64,000 nucleotides of DNA from Brachypterus glaber (Eukaryota > Arthropoda > Insecta > Coleoptera > Kateretidae), in assembly GCA_958510825.1 (NCBI GenBank), contig OY294049.1:8556001-8620000 (forward strand). Direction: 5' to 3'. Each line of letters begins with the position of its first letter. Position 1 is the first letter of the stretch. The notes under the pieces are model-generated. The model saw only the letters and a program-made list of their open reading frames with translations. It did not search any database and was not told where the DNA came from. A program made the translations under genes and the position numbers. Shown here piece after piece: positions 34,768 to 46,000 of this stretch.

Positions 34768-37700
34768 TTAATTAACTTTTTTTTTGGCTGAACCGCTTTT
34801 TTTGATAACTTTTTTTTCTTTTTTCACTTTTTCAATTTTTGTTGTTTTTTTCTTTTTATATTTTTTCTTTGGTGTTGTGGAAGACTCATCTTTTATCTCT
34901 TCCTCTTCAACTTCTTCATTACCGTCACTTTCTTCCTTCTTTAAATCCTCGGGAGGTTTAAATTCTTGCAAGTCCGCGAAGAATAAAACTTTACATGCCC
35001 AACCAGCCAAAGGTCCATAAAGACCTCTAAAATAGTCTGCAATCACACTTGACATTTGGTCATTATATTTACTCTCTAATAAGTCCTTATTTTGTGAATA
35101 CTGATTGTACAAATTTAAGTACACATGGTACACGTTTGTGTCTGTAGGTACAACTTGAAGATGGTCCAAAGACATCAAACAAATATTATCAGCAGCCTAA
35201 AAGAGTAAAAATTTACAAATTTTATAGAAAAAATATTGGTTTAAAATTTTTTTTCTTTACGATTTTTTGCTATATTTAGAACCTTTACCAATAGTCACCA
35301 TTTCGTCACGTATAATTAATAGTATATTACGCACCGAGTACGCGAAACTAGTTTTCAGTGCACTCGAAGTGCACTGAAATAGATTTGCGTCGAGGTGCAT
35401 ATACTATTTTTCCTACGACCTAACACCTAAACATCCAAAAAACGCAAAAATTGTCTTTAATTTGTCAGTTTGAGGTTATGTGTTTAACGTTTACTTATTT
35501 TCTGACAGAAGATATTTAAAATCAGCTGATTGTCACTCTCCAACCGTTGTCATAGGCAACGGGTGGAAAATAGTAGAAAAATTAATTATTACGTTTTTTT
35601 ATGTTTAGGTGTTAAGTCGTAGGAAAAATCGTATACGCATCTCGACGCAAACCATTTCAGTGCACTCTCGTGCACTAAAAACTAGGTTCGCGTACTCGGT
35701 GAGTAATATACTATTATGTGGCCGTCACTCGCCAATTTAAAAATAATTTATAAAAATTAATAATGCTTATTTTTTTTTTTTCGTTTTTTAATGGTTTTTC
35801 ATTATAAAAATATCACTTAAGGGGACCGTATTACGTAACATACTTTTAGTTTATTTTTGACCCCCTAGTGATGCTTTTTGGCGTTTTTAGCATAAGTTCG
35901 TTGCACTAAGCTTTTCCCCTTATGCACCCTCTCCTCACCCCCACCCCTACTTAGTTGTGTCACAGGATCAATTTTTATTTAAAATATGTTTTTCTCCAGT
36001 TTCCCTACTTATTCTACCTATGAATTTAAAGTTTCCATAATCCAAGTTGGATATTTTTTAACTAATATTTAGTCGCCGAATCCAAATTTGTTCTCAGAAT
36101 ATTTTTATCTCCCATGATTTTAGAACAAAAGAGGGCTAAAATAATTTTTTTTACCGCTTTTGTCTCATTTTTCTCAGAAACCTGAGTAGAAACATTCTGA
36201 GGACAGATTCGGTCTCAAGAACCCAAAATTAGTTAAAAAAACATGACTGCAATCAGGGCAAGAAACCGTGTAGCCTAGTGTAATCCCTACAAAAACAAAA
36301 AAAAGGTTTTTAAAAAATTGAAAATACATAGCTCACGGTGCTTTTTTCGGGGTATTTTTTGTTTGTTTGTTTGTTTGTTTGGAAACCCTGAAATTCCTTT
36401 ACCATTAGATAGTACCTTCCGTTTATATGATTTTCAGCGAAAATTAAAAAAATCTACCCTGTGCTTCGTTTTTTATTAAAAAAAAATAAAAACTAAACGA
36501 ACTGCGAAGAATAAAACAAGCCGTGAAGATATGAAATGCTACGCATTCCATTCCATTATATACATTTTTTTAATTATTTTTTTGCGAAAAAGAAAATATT
36601 AAAGATGTTGTTTTAAGTATTTAAAAAAAATGCATTTACTGTGAACAGTATATAATGGAATGCGTAGCATTACATATCTTCACGGCTTGGTTACCTATTC
36701 GCATCTCGTTTAGCATTTATTTTTTTTTAATAAAAAACGAAGCGCTCGGTAGATTTTTTTAATTTTCGCTGAAAATCATATAAATGAAAGGGACTATCGA
36801 ATGGTAAAGGAAAAAGTCCAAACATGAAGCATCTTAATAATTGTAGATACTATTGACTTATGAACTTTTAATTTTTTTGGAATGTCACATTGCCTTAGGC
36901 CGTCCCTAAACTTTTTGTACGCACCATTTTAAAGTAATTCAAATTAAATCAAAATTAACTTTTTACCAGGCAAAATAAATATTATCCAATACATACAGAT
37001 AATAAGACAATTACCAGCTTTATTTTAAATAGATAAACTCAGTAATAACCCCCGCGTGGCTTTTACTTTATTGAGTGGATAATTATTTATTTTACCCACT
37101 CAACTGTCACTTGTCAAATTATTTTCTTTTAAATGTCATTAAAATTTTTAATAAAAATATGAATTCCTCATGGGTAAACCGATATTGCCCTCTCGAAAAT
37201 TAACCTGCGCTTGGCTGACGCCTCGCAGGTTAATTTTCTAATATCTTACTTTACCCACTAGTACCATAAATAACTATTAACTGATAATGTAAAATAAAAA
37301 TCTACTTTTTGCTATTTATGCACAGTAAAAATTGTAAAAACCATAGTTTTTTATTTACATCCCAACATTTATTTTAAATTTTAATATTTTTGTAAACACC
37401 TATTAAAGATACATCCAGGTGCTGGATATATTTGTATACAATAAATATTGATAGTAAAATTATAACTTTTATAATTTTTTGTTTGTTGCTATCTTTTTGC
37501 ACAATACTGTATATTTACGGCTTGTTTATGTACAGAGCTCGGATCGAGGTATTCATTTACCGGAGGCTTGTAAAAATTTTAATTTTAAAAACTAATTTTT
37601 AGTAAATAGACATTTTAAACTAAATGTTACTAACTGGACTTCCAGGTCGACGTTGTTATTGCATAGTGAGTCACTTGCAAAACTAAAAAAATAAAAAAGA

Positions 37701-40700
37701 AAATAAAAACTTTTTTTTTTCAAAAAAAAATATTTTTTCGAAAAAATATTTTTTTAAATATAAATTGTTTTTTTTACATTCCAATTGACTTTGCAATAAC
37801 AGCGTCTACATGACTGACCCATTAGTAAAATATAGCTTTGAATGTTTATATAGTTAAATTAAAAAATATTTTACGGGTGGAAACACTAAGGACACTAAGT
37901 CTGTAAACGCTAGTTCAGTGTCCTTAGGAAACACCCGTTATTAAAATCGACCGAAAAATCAATTATTTGTTTTTGCATTTTCAGCTTAAGAATGTCATGA
38001 AACGTCAAAAAAAAAATGTGAAAAAAGTGGGTGTTGTCTGTCCGTATGTCTGTATGTAAACCGTATAACTTTTTAACGAAATTTTCGATTTGAAAAAAAA
38101 ATCACCAAAAGATTCAGGACCTTTTCTATTTGCGTCACATCAAATATGGTAAACATTACAGTAGTAAAATTTCAGTCATATGTAAAATTAATTATGTGGC
38201 TTGGTTCCGAAAGGGCCAATGTCACTTTGTCAATAGCAGCGTTTTCATGTAATATTTTGAAAACGCTGCTATTGACAAAGTGACATTGGCCGTTTTAGAA
38301 TCAAGCCTCAGAATTTTTCTTTTAGAAAAATTCTGATAATTGTGCGACCAGAAAAACAATTCGATAAAGCTACAAAGAAAAAACAAAAGGAAATGGTTCA
38401 AAAATACAGGAAGAGTGAAGTCAATTTGAAATCTTACTTTATTAACTTCCTTATTTTTCCACCGGTCTAAAAAAATGGTATCTATTTCATTTTTTTTGCG
38501 TGTTAGTGGCACGCCGGTGTATGAATACTTCGATCCGACCAGTGTTTATGTATGTACCTTTGGTCTGATTCCTGGTAATGTCATAAGAGCTTCTCTAGCT
38601 TCAATATATTCCATATGTTTAAGATTAGCAAGCCACATTTCCCCACCAAGCTTGATAATTTTTTGAGCACACTGTTTTATTAATTTTCCTTTCCCAAACA
38701 AGCCATTTTCTTTCATCAAAACCACTGTTGTATCACTTGCTAAAATTTCTAAATTGGGAAATGAATAATATTTTGCACCATTTATTTCACAAATTAGAGT
38801 TCCAAGCAACTTGCATACGGTTTCAATAACATCCTTATTTCGTTGATGTTTATTTTCAAACGTATTTTGTCCATTAAAATGAATAACACAGGTGATAATA
38901 CATTCTAGGACGTTTTGCTTTAAAAGTCTAATACCAGGTAGTTTTTCCATTGCTTGTTTAAAGTATTTATCATTTTCGCTCCACGCTTTGTAATAGTGTT
39001 CTATTTCAATATTTAAATGGAAATATTCTTTAAGCATGTTTTCATAATTAACATTGTCCTTTTTTTCATTATAAAATACTCTGTATGATATGCCATCATT
39101 TTCTTGATGTACCAACCAAACAAAATTATTGAAAACTCCTATCCATGTTATATTATCACTTGGTACTGTGGTAATAACTTTATTCCATCTAAATATATAA
39201 GAAATATATGAAACAATCTTAGAGAAAACAAATTTTTGAAAGTTAATATTACTAATAATTTAACACATTTTAAAATATTTGAGTATATATACTCAAATAC
39301 CTATAGGTAAATTATGTACATTATGTACAGCAACTTTTTTTTTGTTCGTCTCTGTCCGATGTCACGATAACTCAAGTACAAATAATCCGATCGACTTGAA
39401 ATTTTCAGGAAAAATCAAGTTCTATGAGGGTAAGATCTTGTTTTTAAAAGTCATCACCTCAAAAACAAAAAAGTTATGGGGGTTTAAAATGTAAAAAAAA
39501 AATCGAAAAAAGCTGAAAGAAATTTCCGACTAACGTAACTTTTTTAGGAAAAAATACTTTTATTAAGGATTCAATTCTACCAATTTTGAAAGAAATCTCC
39601 CCAAAAACAAAAAAGTTATGGGGGATTAAACGTGACACACATATCTACTCTCGCACATCTCTACTCACACACATATCTACTCACACACAACTCTACTCAC
39701 ACACAACTCTACTCAAATACATTTCTACTCACAAACAAATCTACTCATTGTAATTTATTTGATTAAAACTAGGATACCATGGCAGAAAAAAAACACTAAC
39801 TAAATTTTATTTTTTTTTCATAGATTAGCTTAAAAGTTTATTTATTGGAAACAAATTAGTAGTAATAAATAAATTTTGGTTGCAATAAACAAGCTTATAA
39901 GCTGAATTACAGAAAAAAATATTAAATTAATTTAGATTAATCTAGACTAATTAATTTAGACTAATTAGTCCTTTTTCCGTCATGGTATCCTAGTTCTAAT
40001 TAAATAAAAGTCAAAGTAGAGAGTAGAGGTGTGTGTGAGTAGAGATGTGTTTGAGTAGAGTTGTGTGTGAGTAGATATATCCGTGAGTAGATATGTGATG
40101 TGTGTGTCACCCAAAAAGTATCATTTTAAAAATTTTTTTTTTCAAAATTTTTTGGTTTTTCGCAAAAATAAAATAAAAAAATAACAATTTTGAAATTTTT
40201 CAAGTTTTTTCCGAAAATAGTTTTTTTCGCGTCACCAAAAAAGTACCATTTTAAAATATTTTTTTTCAAAAATGTTTGGTTTTTCGCAAAAATTAAATAA
40301 AAAAATAACAATTTTGAAATTTTTCAAGTTTTTTCCGAAAAAAATTTTTTTTCAAAAATTATTCGATTAAAAGAAAAAGATCTTTTTTGTTTTATTTTTT
40401 AAATTATTTTTTTTTTAAGTATTTGGGAAAATGTAATATACCATTTTCTGGGAATAATATATAACGGCTTGTTTCAAAGTGTCCTTCAAGTGAAGGATAT
40501 CCTTCAAGGCATCAAGGATTTTTCTTTCGATCTATTTTAACGATTTTTTTCTACATTTGCATGAGACCCCCTCGGATTTGACAAGTTTCCATCAGAAAAC
40601 CGGTTAAAATTAATATGTTTATATATCAGTTAACTACCATAATTACTAACTACTAGTTACAACTACGGTATCTATAACTATCGTATTTATAAATCCTGAT

Positions 40701-40984
40701 GCAAACATGGTAAAGTCCAACAATATCCGGTTTTTCTAAATACCAGTAGCAATAAAACCGTTTTTTTTTCTCGTAATAACCGGTTATGATCGAAAACCGG
40801 GTACGAGTTTTCCATCCCTATATAAAAGTTCTGTTTATACCCCACAAAATACAACAAATATTGTATTTTGGTTTATCGCAAAAAAAAACCTAAAAAATAA
40901 TTGTAAGGCTTACCTAAAGGCTTGTTCAGAATTAAATGTCGCTTCTATTTGTAATTCAGTTTGTTTGCATAATATTTTATTCAT
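34768..40984 (-). CDS. Divergent OGG1 paralogue, 376 aa, 3 exons
   Basis: Exons are 40984-40914, 39188-38558 and 35196-34768; 1131 nt, phases 2 and 0. The protein aligns end to end with the neighbouring OGG1: the N-terminal beta domain (WIGVFNNFVWLV, residues 39-50), the helical domain (NYENMLKEYFHL, GIRLLKQNV), helix-hairpin-helix (LPGIRPK, 228-234) and the C-terminal YGPLAGWACKVLFFADL. In human numbering K249 (K234) and D268 (D253) are kept, but G42 is Glu20, the SSNNN motif at N149 is lost (HFNGQ), Y203 is Gly189, R204 is Lys190, C253 is Asn238, H270 is Asn255 and Q315 is Cys302. From residue 313 there is an acidic then Lys-rich tail, a likely nuclear signal. It starts 192 bp after the OGG1 stop. 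Base-excision activity on 8-oxoG is doubtful; another substrate or a structural role is possible. Confidence 0.85.
35319..35714. mobile_element. Fold-back element in OGG1-like intron 2
   Basis: The arms AATAGTATATTACGCACCGA and the inverted end of GTGAGTAATATACTATT flank further inverted blocks (CAGTGCACTC, CCTACGACCTAACACCTAAA). About 400 bp, beginning 122 bp upstream of the last exon. No coding capacity. Confidence 0.7.
36330..36830. mobile_element. Fold-back pair with a nested ACAAGCCGTG palindrome
   Basis: CGCTGAAAATCATA-type sequence (GATTTTCAGCGAAAATTAAA near 36431 and its complement near 36755) brackets an inner palindrome 36518-36689 whose arms are CAAGCCGTGAAGATATG and inverted, with GCTACGCATTCCATTATATA. 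The outer sequence recurs at 27780-27930. In OGG1-like intron 2. Confidence 0.6.
37560..37830. repeat. Arm-like relative of the 31060-32400 element
   Basis: TTTACCGGAGGCTTG, AGTAAATAGACATTTTAAAC, a CAGGTCGACGTTGTTATT block and AGTGAGTCACTTG match the arms of the element at 31060-32400, followed by an inverted partial copy (TTTGCAATAACAGCGTCTAC). In OGG1-like intron 2. Confidence 0.55.
37930..38360. repeat. Interspersed repeat, copy 2 (partner at 29412-29960)
   Basis: Same order of blocks as 29412-29960 (GTTATTAAAATCGACCGAAA through GACCAGAAAAACAATTCGAT). Contains the arm-B palindrome 38195-38312. In OGG1-like intron 2, about 200 bp from exon 2. Confidence 0.65.
38195..38312. mobile_element. 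GCAGCGTTTTC-core fold-back, arm type B, copy 2
   Basis: The arms TGTGGCTTGGTTC, GGCCAATGTCACTTTGTCAA and TAGCAGCGTTTTC are mirrored with a very small loop (ATGTAATATT). This copy could form an almost perfect hairpin. Confidence 0.75.
39632..40110. mobile_element. Fold-back whose arms are 14-15 bp tandem repeats
   Basis: The left arm (39632-39745) is a run of CACACACATCTCTACT-like units. The right arm (about 40020-40110) is the inverted run (GAGTAGAGATGTGTTT...), ending in TGTGTGTCAC against GTGACACACA. Inner arms include CTAGGATACCATGG and ATGGTATCCTAG. In intron 1 of the OGG1-like gene. Confidence 0.7.
40600..40822. repeat. CCGGTT-type MITE end, copy 2
   Basis: Matches 26215-26336, with the same right end CGAAAACCGGGTACGAG then TTTTCCATCCCTA. 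It lies about 90 bp downstream of the first exon of the OGG1-like gene. Confidence 0.5.
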
Positions 40985-41140
40985 CTTTCTTGTATTCTAA
41001 GTAAACACTCGCATAAACAAAATAAATATTTTTGTCAAACTTATAGGTTAAGTTTGGAACACATTAGAACTATTTTATCTGTTTTTTTGAACTACTATGC
41101 GAGTTTAAAATTATAGAAAAAATACATTTTATATTAAGTT

Positions 41141-41146
41141 TTTATT
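41141..41146 (-). terminator. Poly(A) signal of OGG1
   Basis: AATAAA on the minus strand, 31 bp after the OGG1 stop codon and about 157 bp before the start codon of the downstream paralogue. It supports two separate transcripts rather than one fused gene. Confidence 0.65.
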
Positions 41147-41176
41147 AAGATTAAGCACATGAAATTTGTAAAAAGA

Positions 41177-42611
41177 TCATTTCTTTTTAGATTTTTTTTT
41201 AGGAACATTACATATCTCTGTTTTATTCGGTTCTGTTTTAAATTTTTTTAAATCGGCACAAAACAATACTGTATGAGCCCATCCTCCTAATTCTCCATAT
41301 AAAGTTCGGAAATGATCTCCTATTTGATTATAGATTTTATCATTGACTGAATTTTTTAAGGGCAAACTTGGAATGTAGAATTTTCTAGCTATCTGATAGA
41401 TATGAGTATCTACAGGAATTGCTTGAAGATGTCCCAAAGACATTAAACATATACAATCAGCAACCTAAAAAAGCCATAAAAAAATAAAAAATATATATAA
41501 TTGTTCATTTTTGCCAAAACTTTCATGCTCAGAAGTAATGAAACAATTTCATTTTTCAAATAGTAATACATAGTAGAATAACAAATTATCTACATATTTT
41601 TTTAACTTATTAAAAACGATTTTTTAAAGTTGATAATATAATATCTTTAAACATACCGTCAAATTGTTATAGAACATTATAAGGCCTGTAAAATGTTCCC
41701 AAGTTTTTAAAATAAAAAAAATACCTTTGCCCCTATCCCTGGTAAATCCATGAGTGCTTTCTTAGCTTCAGGGTAGTCCATAAGTCTAAGCTTTTTAAAC
41801 CATTCTTGGCCCCCATTTTCTACTATTTTATTTGCACTTTCTCTGATAAATTTAGCCCTATAACCAAAGCCATTTTGTTTTAATGTTTCTGTTACTTTTA
41901 AATCTGCTAATGTCTCAACATTTGGAAAAGCGTAAAACTTTTCTCCATTTTTTTCACATATTTCTTTACCATATAATGTACATAGCTTTTCCACCATACT
42001 TGATATCCTAAATTAAAAAAGACGTATTATGTTTATATGAATAAAATATTAAATTTTACCTTTTTATATTGTTATTTGATGAACATATAAAGGAAAACAA
42101 ATTTTCCGTCACATCCTGATTTAAAATTCTGATGCCATAAAATTGTTTAGCAGCTTCTTTAAAATTTTGATCACATTCGGACCAAATTTTATAGTGATGG
42201 TCTAAGTCTAATTCTAATCGAAAATAATTCTTCAGCATATTTTCGTAATTATCTTTTTTTTCGTTACCAAATACTTGATATAAAATACAATCTTTTTCTT
42301 GTTGTAAGTGCCAAACTGTGTTGTTAAAGATACCTATCCATGTTTCTTTGCCTGTTTCCTTCTCAAGATTTACTTTTCGCCACCTAGAATGAGTTTATAC
42401 TGAACATTAAGAATTAAAATACTATAATAATTAACTACTAAAGTATTAAATTAAAAAAATCAAATCCCTTTAAATGGTTTTTGGTTAAAAGCTTTTAACC
42501 ATGATTGCAACCATGCATAAATAGATAATACAATCTGTACCTGAAACTTTGACCGCCGTTAAGGGTACCCAGTAGTTGTAATTCACTCGATTTACAAAGC
42601 AATTTCTTCAT
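41177..42611 (-). CDS. OGG1: 8-oxoguanine DNA glycosylase/AP lyase OGG1, 321 aa, 4 exons
   Basis: Exons are 42611-42541, 42383-42060, 42007-41725 and 41464-41177; 322 codons, phases 2, 2, 0. OGG1 removes 8-oxoguanine opposite cytosine and can nick the abasic site. In human numbering the key residues are present: G42 (Gly20 in GGQSFRW), N149 (Asn127 in CSSNNNI), Y203 and R204 (Tyr181, Arg182 in GYRAK), the helix-hairpin-helix LPGIGAK with catalytic K249 (Lys226), C253 (Cys230 in VADCICL), D268 and H270 (Asp245, His247 in VPVDTH-like IPVDTH) and F319 (Phe294). The Q315 position reads His290. The C-terminus is short and basic (PKKKSKKK), a likely nuclear signal. Near the human length (345 aa). 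The start gives the shortest sensible N-terminus, with no mitochondrial presequence. It is head-to-head with SerRS. Confidence 0.95.
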
Positions 42612-43077
42612 TTTACTAGTTAAATAGAATTAACACCTAATTATTGTTTAAATAACACATCTGTGAAAAGTTGGCATCAAAAAGTATTGTTCCAATCACA
42701 AAACTTTATGTTCTAAGTTTATGAATTCCCTAAAGCCTCAAGCTTGAAAATCTTACATACAAGAACAGTACAAGCACATTTTATATCAGGACGTTGCAAC
42801 TATTTCACGCTTTGAGTCGTTTGAACTAATTGCATTTTAAACTTTAATCAAATTAAATTTAGTATTTTAAATCATAATCATATTAAAATATTGAAAATAT
42901 ATTAAATTTTTGCTTTTAATATCTATATAAACAGATTATTTAATTTTTCATCGTTATTCTTTCAAACCTTTTTTCGGAATGTTGGCAATTTCTACCTAAC
43001 CTCACTTTGGGGCAGTGACGTCTCGGTAAGACCGCTGTGTTGCATCAGTTCTCATCAGTTTTCATAAAAACGTAAAT
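42612..43077. promoter_or_regulatory. Shared 5' interval of OGG1 and SerRS
   Basis: The start codons are 466 bp apart and divergent. This should contain both promoters. No TATA box at a convincing distance was seen. Confidence 0.4.
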
Positions 43078-46000
43078 ATGGTGCTCGATTTAGATTTGTT
43101 CCGCACCGATAAAGGTGGAAATCCTGATAAAATCCGTGAAAATCAAAAGAAACGTTACAAAGATGTAGGTTTGGTAGACAAAGTTGTTGAAATGGACGCC
43201 ACATGGAGGCAACTCAGACATAAGGCGGACAATTTAAACAAATTAAAAAACGTTTGCAGCAAAGCCATTGGCGAGAAGATGAAGAAAAAGGACCCACAAG
43301 GTGATGTCAATGAGGCGGTACCTCAAGATATAATTTCTGGACTTGAAAACTTAACTGTTGAGTTACTTTCACCATTAACTGTTAACCAGATAAAAAAAGT
43401 AAGGACCTTAATTGATGAGGCCATAGTTAAGAACGAAAACGATCTATTAAAAACTGAAAAAGATAGAAATGAATCTTTGAAAGAAGTAGGTAACCATTTA
43501 CATGACTCTGTACCTGTAGATGATAATGAAGACAATAATAAAGTAGAACGTACTTTTGGTGATTGTGAGTTTAGAAAAAAATATTCTCATGTTGATTTAA
43601 TCCATATGATTGATGGCATGGATGGTGAAAGAGGTACTGTAGTATCTGGAGGGAGAGGATATTACCTTACAGGACCAGCTGTTTTCTTAGAACATGCATT
43701 AATTCAATTATCCTTGAGACTTCTACATAAGAAATCATACAAGCCATTGTATACTCCATTCTTTATGAGAAAAGAGGTAAGAATTCATATTCTTATAAGT
43801 TACAACTAAAAGAATACTTTTCTCTTGAAGAGTAAAAAAATACTGCTGCCAACAAAATACGTTCATTAAAATCAAAAACGAAAAAAAAAAAAATTAAAAA
43901 AAAAATTTAAAAAAAATAAATTTTTTTTTTTCAAAAAAAAAGTTTATTTTTTCGTAAAACGAATAAATTGAAAAAAAAATGTTTTTGAATAATCAACCTA
44001 TGGTCCAAATTTGAAGTCTTTAGTCTTGGTAAAATGGGGTAAAAACATTTTTTTTCAAAAACATTTTTTTTGAAAAACTTGAAATTTTTTTATTATTTTT
44101 TAATTTATTTTTCGTTTTACGAAAAAATAAACTTTTTAAGAAAAAAAAAAATAAGAACTTTTTTTTATTTTTTTTTTCGTTTTTGATTTTAATGTAACTT
44201 TTTTTGAAAAAAATAAAATTTTTTTTTGAAAAACCTTTTTTGATTTTTTTTTTCGTTTTTGATTTTAATGAAAGTATTGTTTTGTTGGCAGCAGTAATTT
44301 TATTTAAACACATTTTATTTATTTATTTTCTGGTTTATATGCAAAAAGACCATTTTTATGTAAAAAAGCACATTTTATGATGCAAGATAAAAGGGAGAAT
44401 ATCTCGGAAAACACTTTATTAAGTGGGAAGGGAGTCATGTAATACATAATTTGAAAGCTAAAAAAATTCTCTATTCAACAATATATTTTTTATTTTTTTT
44501 TAAACATATTTTTAGGGGCTTAAAAAGTGTTGAAATTGGAAATTTTTGTCAAAATTTCTTAAAAAAAAACAATTTTTGTTTATTAATTAATAAATATCAT
44601 GATACAAAAACGTAAATTATACTTTTAAACTAATTTAAATGATATAAATGGACATTAAAAAAAAAGAGAACTGAGAAAATCTCATTTTTTACCAAAAAAA
44701 ATTAAAAAGTTAAAAATTTTATGGTCCAAAATATAATTAAATAAGCTTTAAAATGATTTATTTAAAAATTTCCCCCCTTGCCCACTGCCTCCAATGTGCC
44801 CCCTAAACATAAAATATTTACCAAAAAATTATTTGGGTTATGTTATTCACACGTTCCAAATTTTAAGTTAATATGTAAAGCCTTTCAAAAGTTAAAGGGG
44901 GGAGGGGCGGACTATAGATCTGTGCTGTAGATTACTTGGGTAAATAGCAATATCATTCATTCCAGATTATGCAAGAAGTGGCTCAACTTTCCCAGTTTGA
45001 TGATGAACTGTACAAGGTGATAGGAAAGGCTGGAGAAAAGGCAGAAGATAAAGAAGTAGAGGAAAAATATTTAATAGCTACATCAGAACAACCAATAGCA
45101 GCTTTCCACAGAGATGAATGGCTACCTGAAGCATCATTGCCCATAAGATATGCTGGTCTGTCCACCTGTTTTAGACAGGAAGTTGGATCCCATGGACGTG
45201 ACACTAGAGGAATATTCAGGGTTCATCAGTTTGAAAAAGTAATTTTTTTTCGATTTTTTATCCTTTAATTATTGAATTATTATTTCATACTACTAATAGT
45301 ACTGTACTATTAGTAGAACTTTTTTAATACTACAGCACTAATAGTACAAGTATTTTCACCACAGAAAATGATTTATTTATTTATTAATTAATGGAATATT
45401 TGCTATTAGAGAGTTAAATTACTCAGCAATATATGGTAAAGGATTAATCTAAAATACACTGCCCAGTAAAAGAGACTTCCTATTTTTCACATCCGCGCGT
45501 AAAATGGATTTTTTATTATCAGATTCACTTTTAGCATCCTTAAAAATATACCAATTTTCAAAATTAGAAAAAATTTATTATAAGTTTCAGTTTTAGCGAC
45601 CTCAAAAACCCCAATATATAAATTTTCAAGAATTCTACCCCCTGCCCCATCAGGGGGTGGGTTAAAAATTTTCAGATTATTATTATTATTATCAGATTCA
45701 CTTTTAGCAACCTCAAAAACCCTAATATACCAATTTTCACACAAAATAACCCCGATGATACTTTGTCAATAGCAGCGTTTTCAAAATATTACATCAATGT
45801 TTGTAGGGTTCATAAAGAAAAGGCCGCTTAAATCGTAGTTTTGTGAATTTTTCATTACTTGTATCAATTTAAACTTATACAATTGAAATTTCTACAGGTT
45901 GAACAATTTTGCCTTACATCTCCTTTTGACAATAAATCCTGGGAAATGATGGATGAAATGATAACAAATGCTGAAAACTTCTACAAGGCCCTTGAAATTC

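Noticed and set aside
39632..40110. CRISPR-like array suggested by regular short repeats
   Set aside because: The units are contiguous 14-15 bp repeats without spacers, in an intron of an animal gene.
43841..44313. Lys/Phe-rich minus-strand open frame in SerRS intron 1
   Set aside because: It is entirely inside an A/T-homopolymer fold-back element.
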